Positions 11,464-23,100 of a DNA stretch of 64,000 nt are shown piece by piece; the first letter of the stretch is position 1; every line of letters starts with the position of its first letter. The notes under the pieces are model-generated. The model made no database searches and was not told the origin of the DNA. It saw only the letters and a list, made by a program, of their open reading frames with translations. The stretch covers positions 23,529,137 to 23,593,136 of the forward strand of contig NC_049982.1 of NCBI RefSeq assembly GCF_000003815.2, in the 5' to 3' direction. This DNA comes from Branchiostoma floridae. Its lineage: Eukaryota > Chordata > Leptocardii > Amphioxiformes > Branchiostomatidae. The position numbers and the translations under genes were made by a program.

Positions 11464-14077
11464 CTAAACACCCTGTTGAATCAGCTTGCGAATGGTAGCT
11501 TTTAGGGAATCATAGTTCATTGCATTTCCTTGCGACAAGGTTCCCAAACTGTCAATTTTCCACACCCCAGTTTTGCGTGAGACAGAGCACATGACAATGG
11601 CCTGAGAATGGGCAGCATGGTTCATTTGATCGCTACACAGTTGCTTATTCTTGTTGGAAGCTTCAAAGAACCTAAGACTTGGATTGGGATACTTGGAAAT
11701 GTTTGGGGAGCTCCAAGCACTGAGGGTGAAGAACATGTGAGTGATATTTGAGGGTATTTCTTTGAGCTTAACATTAATAGTGTGATGGCCTTTCCTGTTA
11801 TAGTCATCCATAACATCTCCTGAATGGCGGATGACACCACCATGGTAGAATGTATGACCATAATCAATGACAGCGATAAAGGATGTACCACTGAACAGCA
11901 AGCAAGAGGCATCCAAATAGTCACGCCCTTTATAAGGATACCCCCAGAACAGATCAAAGATGACGTGGTTGAAGTGCTCTGGGATGGCATACAGCATGAT
12001 GATGAGGTGTACAGTGCTGTGGGGCTGTACTCCATAGTCCCCCATTGTGGCCAGTTGTCCACTGTTGGCGTATGTCTGTACAAATTGCAAATATAGACAC
12101 ATAAAATGTATGCCCGTACAAAGTGTAATTCCATCATTCATTTGCAACTTCATAATACAAAAATTTAAGCGAAAGAAAATCTCTTGGGCATCAATATACA
12201 GGTATGACACTTTTAGTAAAAATTACAGTAACTGTAGTGTCAATTTTATTGTTACATCATGTATATAGAACTATACCTTATTTCTTGTGGATATTGTTCA
12301 GCTGTAGTTCTTTGTAAAATGGTTACATGCATATCTTTCTGTAATGGCTAATGCAAAAATTGCATGCTATATTAAGAGAAAAAGTACATGGAACAGTGCA
12401 TCTATTACTGAAAGTGAGAAAAAAACAGCTTGAGATTAATTAAAACCTTAAGAAGACAGAAGGGCAGCAAAAGATATTTGACAAAGTTTCACATGCAGCC
12501 TTGTTTGTGTTACCTTCAACTCCACTTCATTGTAAATGAGCCGTTGTTTCTCCACATTATGGTGAAGCTGCTTCTGGATTTGCAGTTTTATCTGATGAAT
12601 TGTTGTGGAAGGGTTGTAGGACAGACTGATGCTCTCTCCATTCATCATCACCACAGAGATCACCTTCGCCCCTCCCGATGCTCCCAATGCCGCCTGTAGG
12701 ATAAAACATGAAGTCAAGGTGAGAAAGCTTTGTACTCTCCATACAGAATTATTATGATGCTTTAATATGCCATCATTCCAGTTGGTTTCCAGAAGAAAAT
12801 GTATCTTTTCAAGTGAAAATCAATGTTGCTTTTGAAGTGAAAAGTCGTCAATGATTTTCACAGAGACAGTAACACTAACAAAGACAGTAACACCTTTGAA
12901 TATGCAGGAATGCCACAGCACTGGCTACCTTTACAATTTGGGGCACGAAATGCTGCCTGCCAAAACGGCTATTGTGTCACTGCCTTCTCCGCAATCCAAT
13001 TTGATTCAATATGTTATAATACAAGACCCATCCTACATGAATACAAACATTTGAACATGCAAATATTACATAGAAATCCTTCCATTCTCATTGGTCAAAC
13101 TGAAGTTTGGCATTTTCTCATTGGTCAAACTACTAATTGTGATGGACAGTCAGAATCAGTCTCTTGTATTAACTCTATATCCTTTCGTTTTAGCAAAAGC
13201 AAACAGTGTAAACAAATCCTACGGATACAATGTACTATATAACAAGTTTTTTTAAATGTCCTGTATCCCCGGGAGATGGATGCCAAATGCATATGGAAAG
13301 GTTAGATAAGAATTCCTCTCTTGCTTACAGTAGTGTAGTCCACAGTAGAGGTACTGGTGTACTCTGCAAACAGCCGGTTTACTGTTGCCTGGAATTCTTT
13401 CAGCCTCACACAGTTACCAGGCACTTCTGCTTGGCAGGTTGGGTGTGGGCACTTCTTCTGTTGCTCAACTACTTTGATCAGACACTGAAAATTGCAGGAA
13501 CAGTACATGATTAAATATTGATACCACAAGCCTTCAGTGAAGATCAAGAACGCCAGAGGAAGGCCAAGAATATAAATTAGGCCACACTGTCTTAATTTTA
13601 TGGATGACATGCACGCATTGATACATTTGTACATAAAATTCTATTATATGGCTTAACATTACATGTTTATAATTTTAACAATAGAAAACAGCATGAAACC
13701 ATCAACATAACTTTACTATTGGACAAGGACTTAACTTAGATTCACCTTTATCCATCGGCAACCTTTATCCGTTGTATTGAAAAGCAGCATATTTAGGGAC
13801 ATCAAGACGATGGAGGGTGGTTTTAGACTGAAATATTTTCAAATATTCTAGTTTGATACCAACGTTCGTAGATTTGATACCCTGTTTTTCAATACAACGG
13901 ATATAGGTTACTAGTATCCTGCAGATAAAGGTGAACTGCCGTTACATGTCAAATGTAAAAGCAATGTTACATGCTTACCCTGAAGCAGTGAAGTGGAGGA
14001 TGATAGCATGAGTCCAGTATTGTAACTGATGGGAACTCCTTTGACAGCTTCTCTACCTTACACCCAAGACACTTCAT
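11464..14077 (-). CDS. RING-like zinc finger + ubiquitin-like + TerD domain protein
   Basis: Four phase-0 coding exons on the minus strand: 14077-13979, 13484-13329, 12693-12514 and 12075-11464 (stop TAG), giving 348 residues. Residues 3-50 hold a RING-like Cys/His pattern: CLGC, then SCYH, then HCFRC across the first splice junction, then CPHPTC. The last pair is spaced x4, as in RBR-type RING1. Residues about 95-177, split by the third intron, form a ubiquitin-like domain (QRLIYNEVEL ... GVQPHSTVHLIIML). Residues about 178-345 match the TerD fold: YLDASCLLF, GGVIRHSGD, INVKLKEIP and a closing GVWKIDSLG. TerD proteins are bacterial stress and calcium-binding proteins; a TerD tail behind Ubl and RING modules suggests a ubiquitin ligase with a ligand- or metal-sensing tail (inference). 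The start is the first ATG after an upstream acceptor (14103 region), which suggests a non-coding 5' exon. It is convergent to FBXO41 and divergent from the RNF213-like gene. Confidence 0.85.
13741..13935. mobile_element. MITE, ttcacctttatcc termini
   Basis: The 195-bp non-coding element begins ttcacctttatcc and ends with its inverse (agataaaggtgaa). A second inverted match (ttgtattgaaaa / ttttcaatacaa) lies inside. It sits in the first coding intron of the TerD-domain gene. A related element is at 60087-60294. Confidence 0.75.
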
Positions 14078-14445
14078 GTTTCTTAACTTTACACAGTTGC
14101 TCTAAAATGACCAGAAATCTGAAGGAAAATGAAACAAAAATGAAAGTGAAAGTCCATCCATTGTCAGGGTTGACTACATAGCACAAAGCACTAAGAATTG
14201 GGATGAATAACTTGCCGAAAGAGCTTGTCAGCCAGCCAGAGAAATAGCTGCCTGTGAAGTATAATCTCCAAGCAGATGATGGGATGAAAAATCATAACGT
14301 TTCACTGATCGAATGTGCTGTAGAATGCATGGATGTACAAAAACATTTCAATTTTCCACCCAAACATCTGCTTGAAGAATATTAGCCATCGGCCAAACAT
14401 GATACCTTGATACTAGCAAATAAACTTTCATGATAAAATAACGTA

Positions 14446-14857
14446 AGGCCACAGCAAGTAAATTTTATGGATGACATCCGCGCGCGCATTAATTTTTGTC
14501 TGATTTCAGGAAAAAAAAGTTTTTTTTCTTCTGCAGGGATGACGATAAAGTACCAAAATGAGCAACTGGAAGCTATGAGTGTGGTTACCAACTTTGTTGG
14601 TGATGCCAGTCTACCACAAAAGTGTCACTTTTACCACACCAGTACATGTCTTAAATGCAGGAATGAATGCCTTGTTGGCTCTGATGCCATGTTTTGTCTC
14701 TTTTATTCTTTTTACAACAGGCATCACAACTTTATGGTGCCTATTTTTGAAAATGTAGCCATCTTTTTTTTTCCACCTATCTTGTTTTTTTCGCCCTATC
14801 GCACTATTTTTGCAGTCTGCAGAGGATGTCATCCATAAGATTTACTTGCTGTGGCCT
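14446..14857. mobile_element. MITE with 34-bp near-perfect inverted ends
   Basis: The ends 14446-14479 and 14824-14857 (aggccacagcaagtaaat...) are inverted repeats with about one mismatch. The 412-bp element has no coding capacity. Half-copies of the same end occur near 13573-13615 and 23565-23670. It lies just 5' of the TerD-domain gene. Confidence 0.8.
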
Positions 14858-14888
14858 ATAAACATAATGTTTGAAATACCACTTGAAT

Positions 14889-14903
14889 GGGGGGGGGGGG
14901 GGG
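14889..14903. repeat. Poly-G run
   Basis: Fifteen consecutive G residues, a likely site of polymerase slippage or assembly uncertainty. Confidence 0.9.
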
Positions 14904-15399
14904 TCAAATGGTTAGGTCCAAATACACAATGATAAAGTGGTATGACGGTAAATAGACGAAACGGTAAATAGACGAAACGTTACACCAGACTCAATGCAGG
15001 AAGCCGCTACTTGATAGCCCTACGGCCCTGGATGGCGTTGATCAAAGTAACCTACAGAATCATTTAAATTCACTCCGCAATGGCAACCATATGCTGTATA
15101 AACAAGACAATGAACGGATGTTTACGTATCAAAAAGGAGTATAGATGTTTCGCTGATATCTGTCAAAAGCATACCTTCCGGGTGCGTAACCTTGCCTTGC
15201 CTTTCCTACCCAAGTTCACCAAATCAGGGGTTTGAACCCGAAGCTGTGCTGCTGTGCGGGATAAGGAGGTTTAGGGAGGCCTCTTTGCTATGGCGTGGTG
15301 GTGTGCTATACGCCCTTATGATGCCAAACAAACACGTAGAAAGAGGAACTTGAAGCGATTCTGTAGTCAACAGGTTTCGTACGAAACCATTACACCATC

Positions 15400-15780
15400 C
15401 TTTGGGAATTCAAGGGTCACGGCGGTCAACACCCCGTGCTGCTATTGGTCCGCGTAGCGGTTCCCGGGGTGACAAGTTTCGGTCGCTTGACGTCAAGTTT
15501 CATAAATTATGAAAAACTAGAAAGACTGCTGGGAAAGCATATCTCATCAGTCTTCGTTCAGAAAGGATACTAGAGGTATTATAGCGTCCAGATCTGAACT
15601 TGAGCGAGCAAAACTGTCGTCTTTCTTTGTACTATGTGTACTATAGTCTTAGGCATCGGGGGACATCCGTGAACTTTATGAAAATAGTGCAGAAAAGCAC
15701 GATCACGAGGTGATGGAGACTGAATCGCGACCCGCTGTGGTGAGATCGAGCGAGAAGCGAACCATCGTCTGAAGTTTTCC
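15400..15780 (+). promoter_or_regulatory. Candidate promoter and non-coding first exon of the RNF213-like gene
   Basis: This CpG-richer segment has an inverted CCAAT box (attgg, 15444-15448) and a palindromic CRE (tgacgtca, 15488-15495). It ends with a strong splice donor (gtaagt at 15781), so about 15550-15780 could be a non-coding first exon joined to the ATG exon at 16328. The TerD-domain gene starts about 1.4-1.7 kb away on the other strand, so the segment may serve both genes. The transcription start is not visible from sequence alone. Confidence 0.45.
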
Positions 15781-16198
15781 GTAAGTAGATCTAAGTACTG
15801 TGGGCGTTTACATGAGTCCTAGTAACGTTTTGTAACATCTAACATCTTTTTTTCAATCCTTATAAGCATGCAAGTTCGTATAAAGTAAGGTTAATATACT
15901 TACGATTGCGTGGTGGCTAACAGATTTGGCAGTCTGCAACCCAGGACGTTCCAGTCTGTTTTGAGTTAGATTGGGTAGGGTGTCCTCGAGGGACTGCTTT
16001 TGGCGCGAAAGTTTTGGCCACGTGTTTTCCGGGGTCAAATCAGCATAAATGTTACCATGCAGTTCTTTCGGTCGCTTTTCAGCTACCAAGGTTTAGCTTG
16101 GTAGGTCTTGGTAGCACGACGCAATTTATGATTCCTCGACGCGTGAAGTGCTGTAACGTGTAGCACCGTAGGGCTGTTCCACTTGTAAGAAAGGAGTA

Positions 16199-16209
16199 GG
16201 AAGTGAAAC
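16199..16209 (+). promoter_or_regulatory. ETS-IRF composite-like site
   Basis: ggaagtgaaac fits the GGAAnnGAAA ETS-IRF composite consensus. It lies about 120 bases before the ATG exon of the RNF213-like gene. Such short matches occur by chance; it is notable only because vertebrate RNF213 is interferon-inducible. Confidence 0.25.
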
Positions 16210-16369
16210 TTATCTAAACGGTCGTTTTTGTGGGATCAACTTGGAGCAAAATCGTTCCTTCTTTAACGGTTGATACATGTATCTCGGGTCATGTATTTAA
16301 TGGGACTGCTCTTTTCCTGTTTTGCAGAATCAGTCCAGGGGGCGCGCGTCGGCGCAGGGGGCGTAAGTC

Positions 16370-19300
16370 ATGGGTGACGAACAACCTTTGTTATCCACCA
16401 GCGTGGACTGTGATCAGGTGAGCAAAAGTCCAGGATGTGAAACTGCTGATGTAATGACTGTGGTGCTCTTTTGTTTACCCCCATGAAATATTCATGGCGG
16501 TTTAATCTTATATTTACCTCCAGGGAAAATGGAGGTATATATTGTTTTTGCATGTGTGTGTGTGTTTGTGTGTCCGGATATGTGTAGTAAGCATAAGTCA
16601 GGAGCTACGACTGGGTGGATTGGTTTCATAATGTACAATAGCAGACCTATTATCGTTTAAGGGGGGGCCCCAATATGCCCTTTTGCGTAGAGCGTAATCA
16701 GCTGTTTTAGTTTTACGTAGAGTGTAGACGGATCGCTTAATTCAACGAAGAGCGTATCAGTGCATTTTGCGTAGAGTGTAATTGGCTCTTTTAATTCTAC
16801 GTAATGCGTTGTAGCTCCCCAGAATTTACCGAAAAACGTAATGGATGAATTTTGCGTAAAGCAAAATCAAACCTGCCCTAACCATTGCCCTAAGTCCCTT
16901 CAAAATGCAGGAAATTGCGTTTCAGAGGGTCGAGATTTCAAAATTTCCGTGGATCTCCTCTGCGGGGCATCAGCGACAGGAAATTTCGTATGGGGGGGCA
17001 AACTTTACTGACAGAATTTTGCAGCACGTAGAGCCGAAGGCGCTAGCGCGACAATCCTAGGGGGTCAGGGGGCATGCTCCCCTGGGAAAATTTGACATCT
17101 TGACCCTCTAAAACGCCATTTCCTGCGTTTTGACGGGCAAATTTTGCTGCCAGACTAAGGCCCCGTTCATGATGCAAACAATGAAACGGTTCTATTGGTT
17201 AGGCCTGGAAATCCGTCAGCAAAAGACAGGAAACGGTTTGCATTTTGCGCTCACGATCAAACTTGCAAACCGTTTCAGTTCCTAGAAAAGGCATGGTAAT
17301 GCGTGGTAATGCGGCCTCTGACCCCTGAGGTTGTTGTGATCTTGCCCTAACTTGTACTTCTGTGTCAGATTATTGGTCTTTGATTGAAATTGAACCAATG
17401 TCTTACTGAATTCGAAGCTTGTTTCTGTTATGACCTTGGAAATGCCTCTAAAAACATTTTGGTCCCAATATATGCCATGCTACAGGTATGTCATTTCCAC
17501 TGGATCTCCTGACACATTCCCCTTGCGATATCATGACTGCTGGCTCCTCAGTCGACCAGGAGGCGGCCCGCTAATAAAAATGAATTTTACGATTGAAAAC
17601 GCGGCCAAAACACCCGAATGACGCCACCAAATATGAACGCACATGCCCCGATGTAAAACGGATCGCGTCGCTTTTGCGTTCATAATGCAAATAGCGATTC
17701 CGGATAAGGAAGAAACCATTTCAATACTACCTCGCGAGGAGGTAGTATTGAAATGGTTTCAATACTACCTCCGAAAAAGCCGTTTCCTATCGCTTCAGAT
17801 CCGTTTCGGAGTGTTCATGATGACAAAACTTATCCTTTTCAGCTGGCCTAACCGATAGAACCTTTTCATTTTTTGCATCATGAACGGGGCCAAAGCTAAA
17901 TTTGATGGCAATTTTGTAAGAAAGACACGCGAGGGCCATGCCCCCAAAATATTTTCATGATTTTGAGTACCAAAGGTGCGAGCTGTCGCAAGGTTGGTCT
18001 GGGGAAATTTCGAAATCTGCACCCTCTGGAATGCCATTTTCTGTATTTTTAGGGACAAATTTTGCTGGCAGACTATGCTAAATCTTATGCCATTTTTGTC
18101 AAAGAAAGAAATTGAGGGCGATGACCCATACAAATTTTCACCATGTCGTTGTGAGCGCCCGAGGCGCTAGTTATTGCTCGTGTAGTCCGTAGAAAAATTT
18201 GAAATCTTGACCGTCTGAAACATCATTTCCTCCATTTGGGGGCCACATTCTGCTTGAAAACTAAGCTAAGTACGATAGTTAAATTCAGTTTAAAAGATTT
18301 TTGAGAGCAGCGCTCCCGCAACATATTGTCCTGTGCCGAGGACGCGGGCCGTCACAAGGGAGGTCTGGCGAAATTTTGAAATCGGGACTCTCTGAAACGC
18401 CATTTCTTGCATTTTCGGGGGTAAATTTTGCCGTTAGACTAGCTTGATTTAATGAAATTTCCATCATCAAAAAAATACACAAGGTTTCAGCTTGCTTTTT
18501 TTGGGGGTGGGGGGTGGGCGACACCCCCCAACATATTTTCCGGAGGGGGGGGGGCAGCCGTAATACATAGCCGGCCACCAGAATTTAGCGTAGAGCGTTG
18601 TCGGGACAATGGGGGCCCTCTTTAAGTTGTATATTGCACTATGTCAATTCGCCATTTATGTTCACATTCCTGTACTTAATGTAGTTATGATAATACATAT
18701 ATGTAGTGTCACTGTATAAATTGATCTATTACTGTTGCCTTAAATTGTACCATGTACAAATGTTCAATTAAGTTCATTCATTAATACCTGGTGTGTTGGT
18801 TGGGTGTGACGAAAGCTAGAAATTTGGGGGCCCCTAGCAGCTTCCCTTGGTACTGCAACGTTTTAAACTTCTGGTTTTGCTATCTCGTGTTCTGAACAAG
18901 ATATGGTCACAATTTTTGGATGTTAGATAGCTCTTGTGCGCGTAAAGAAGTGACATAAGTTTGGCCCTCCTAGCAGCTAGTTTTGGGATAGTAGGGGAAT
19001 TTCTGTCAAAAATTTCTGAAGACGATTAGATCTACTCAAGAAAGGAACAACGGATTTTCATGATTTTTTTGGCATGCAGGACTAACTTGGACAATGTTGT
19101 ACCGGTACTACATGAAATACTTAAAATGGGAGTAGCAGTTTTTTTCAATGTATCTCTTGTCCCGGACATGGTATGGTCTAATGACAATTGAGTGGTAAAT
19201 ACATGTAGATTTCAACATCATGACCAAATGGGGCTGGTTTGAACCACCTAACATTTAATTTTGGAACTGCAGGGGCACTTTTGTCAAGAATAAGGATAAG

Positions 19301-19979
19301 ATAACTGGAGATAACCGAGACAATTTTAGGCATCAAGGAGGAAATTGCATGATTCAATTGTTTTCCATAACTGGACTTCAAAGAACTGATTTGCATAATC
19401 TATGCAAAATTGACAAAACTGCTTAATGCTAAATGATGGAGATTTCATACTTGCGACATGTGAACGTTAGTCAATGATGAACACCATGCATAAATCATGT
19501 AACAAGTCATTTGCATAAAATTTTAAAAAGTTCTAAATATTTCATGGAGGTATGAGCTCTCTCTCTCTCTGTCTCTCTCTCTGTCTCTCTCTCTCTATAT
19601 ATATATATACAGGGCTCGAAATACTGGGTGCATGTGCACCCAGGTGCACCCAAAATTGGAGCTGTGCACCCAATTACTTTCTGTGGGTGCACAGGGTGCA
19701 CCCAAATATTTTCTTGGGTTTGTGTATGTAAAAATATCAAAGTATACTAGTATACATCATATTCTTGACATCTAAGTGTGAAAAATAATAAGAATGTCTC
19801 ATGGTACTTGTATAAGAATTTGATGGCATGTAACTACGTTTTGTTATTACTTTTTTCTGACATTCTAGACTTAAATTTAAGTGGTGCACCCAAAAAAATT
19901 TTGGTGCACCCAATTTTTAAAGCTGGGTGCGCCAGTGCACCTAATCCAGAAAATGAATTTCGAGCCCTGATATATATAT

Positions 19980-20033
<54 letters not shown>

Positions 20034-20107
20034 ACTATATATATATATATAACTATATATATATATATATATTTACTATCTGTCTATCTGTATCTATGTA
20101 ATCTATC

Positions 20108-20157
<50 letters not shown>

Positions 20158-23100
20158 CATAACAGCATAACTCAAGATGCCTTGGATGGATCCTAACGAT
20201 ATTTGGTAGGTGACAAGTTTGACAAGTTGACAAGTTTTATTCCGACATGTACGGCATTGCATCTGGTAGCTGAATTGCGCCGTCATTTACAAAGTATACG
20301 AACAGCTGTAATAAGATATGGGCACACTATTAAAAACTTAACAACACAAAACCAACAAGTAATTCTTAACTACAATGTTGTAGTGCATTCATCTTTGTAA
20401 AACGTTCATTATACATATAGAATATCAAGTTGCCATACGAAGGTTGTATCATTACAAATCAGGAGCAGTTCAAGATCTGTGGAGTAATTACTTATTCAAT
20501 AAAGTATGGTATGGGGGAGTTCTTATATCTGTTAGTTTGGTACATTGGGGTGTCCAGTTTCTCGGACCTGCGAGTGGTACGTCCCGTCATGTGCTTTCTG
20601 GAGGGTGGGAGCCAGTCCCGGAACTCAGACTGTAGTAGTGACTCGCCGAAACTGGTCCAGATACGAATCCGTCGGTCTGACAAGGTACTAAGGTCCAGTG
20701 TGGAGAGAGCCGAGGTATAGTCCGTATATTGGGATCTGAGAATGTTTCGACATGCCCTCTTTTGGATTCTCTCAAGTTTTACTGTTTGGGCCATGGTCAG
20801 TGCCGAGTGCCACGCCGGTGCTGCGTACTCTAGCGTGGGTCTCACATACGACGTGAAGACTGACTTAAGGTCTGGGAGAGTTACACCAAAACGCTTGAGT
20901 CGACGAAGCATGTACAATTTCCTGTTGGCTGACACTAGCATGTTGTTAACTTGCATGTCCCATTTCAAGTCATTCTGCACAGTTAAACCTAGCACTTTGA
21001 TGTGTGGCACGCACAACAGGGGTTGTGGAGGAGGAGGGGCCTTCATGAAGCACACTCGGAGTACGAAACATTTCTTTGGATTTAAGGCCATTTTGTGGTC
21101 ACTAACCCAAGTGCTAAGGTTGTCCAGAGTAGATTGTAGTGTACATGGCTGACGCACTAACCGGGTCTCTGCAATGTTCATATCGTCCACGAACTTCCAA
21201 TGGTTGAGGACTTCACATAACGCTCCATCGATCAATGCCATAAAAATAACTGGTCCAAGAGGTGTTCCTTGCGCTACTCCGCAGCTGAGGTAGAGCCAGC
21301 CCGAGGGTTCACCCTGATAAATCACTCGCTGCCGTCTGTCGGTTATGAAGCTACAAATCCAAGGGATGACTCCCGGACAAACACCAAGATCAAGTAAGGA
21401 TCTAATAGCTGTGGTATGGTCCACTTTGTCGAAAGCTTTGGACAGATCGGTGGTAACAAGAGTGCAGATTGACTTTGACACGGAAGTAGATTTGTAGAGG
21501 AAGTCCACTAAACTGACCAACGTGTGTGTTGTCGATCTGTGCTTCCTTCCACCAAACTGGCGGGGATCAAGCTTTGGAGAAATGTCTTGTACTATCCAAT
21601 TTGTCACGAAGCGTTCACAGAGTTTAGATAACATTGGAGTAAGAGAGACGGGCCGAAGTTCGTCGATGTTTGGAGGGCTCAGGACTTTGGAAGTGGAACC
21701 ACGTTGGCTTCCTTCCATTGACGGGGTACGGTGCCTTCTTTCAGCGACGTGTTGAGTAAGTCACACAGAGGAGTGCTCAGCTCACACGCGAATTCCTTGA
21801 GAAGGCAGGCCAGAACTTTATCCGGTCCGGGACTCTTGTAAGTGTTGGTAGCACATAGATACGAGTAAACATCCCATTCCTGGATAACAGGTAACGGTTT
21901 GGCCGGAAGGAATGATGAGAGAGATGACAGCTCCAGTGGCGGGAGTGACTGAGACACGTCCGCGAACTAGGTGGGTAGGGGTCGAGAAAACGAAGGTCAA
22001 GTTCGATAATGGGCCCCCTAGCGGCTTGCTAAGGTACTGCAGCGGAAACTCAATTTTTTATATCTCGTGTTCTGGACATACTGTGGTCATGATTTTTGAG
22101 TGATAGATAGCCCATAGGGCAGAGAGTATGCTGTGAGTTTGGGCCCCCTAGCGGCTTTTTGGTACTGCAGGCGCCGGTTTCCTTTCAAACTTTGGATGAG
22201 AATAACTCTACAACGTGTTGACAGATCTTCATGATTTTTGAAATGTAGATAGAATGAGTGTTGTCATACAAAATGGGATACTAATTATGTACATGTAAAT
22301 CAACAGCTAATTTGCATAATTAATGAGAAAAGTTTATAAATCCACTGCATTCCATGATAGGACTTCAAACTTGTCACATATGTAGCTGAGAAGGAGAGAA
22401 ATGTCAATAGATATCAATTATGCAACTGAAGACCCTATTTTCATAATTAATGAGACAATATGAACATGTTGACGGATCATCATGTTTTTTGGTATGTAGG
22501 TAGTATAAGTGAAGACCTACATAATGAGATACCAATTATGCAAATCAACAGCTAATTCGCATAATTAATGAGGACATTTGATAAATCCACTACATTCCAT
22601 GATAGGACTTTAAAACTTGTCACATATGTAGCTGAGAAAGAGAGAAATGTTAATACATATTTATCATGCAAATGATGACTTCATTTGCATAATTAATGAG
22701 AAAAATATGAACGTGTTGATGGATCGTCATGATTTTTGGCATGTAAATAGCCTAAGTGAAGACTTATATAATGTGATACTTATTATGCAAATTAACAGCT
22801 AATTTGCATAATCGGTTAGGAAAACTTTATAAATCCACTGCATTCCATTATAGTACTTTCAAAGTTGAAAGAGAGTAAGAGGTGTATTTAAAGACTTTGA
22901 AAGAGAATAAGTCAAGAATGGATCAAAGGATCATCACGATTTTTGGTATGCTGATAGCTTAAGTAATGCTTGATACAATTTTATATCAATTAATTGTAAC
23001 TTGGGATCTAATTTGCATAATCAATGCCGAAATTTTATAAACCAACTCCAAGCATATAATTATAAAATGAAATGAGTAATGCATTTGTCTACAGACATCA

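Larger units (their letters stand above)
16505..18600. repeat. Composite interspersed repeat with internal direct and inverted units
   Basis: A word like aacgccatttcctgc followed by caaattttgctgccagacta recurs at about 17101, 18018, 18209 and 18383. An inverted copy lies at about 16890-16950, and another inverted copy near 26365 inside the TIR element. Short cgtagagcgta-like words recur at 16680-16860. There is no coding capacity. This is probably a decayed DNA transposon mosaic in the first intron of the RNF213-like gene. Confidence 0.6.

Noticed and set aside
11824-12096. Plus-strand open frame opposite the TerD exon
   Set aside because: It is the antisense of a well-supported minus-strand exon.
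15220-15270. B-box-like word ggggtttgaacccg suggesting a tRNA gene
   Set aside because: No A box at the right distance and no cloverleaf arms on either strand.
15853-16089. Minus-strand open frame of 78 residues as a possible exon
   Set aside because: No domain features and no splice partners; it overlaps the putative first intron of the RNF213-like gene.
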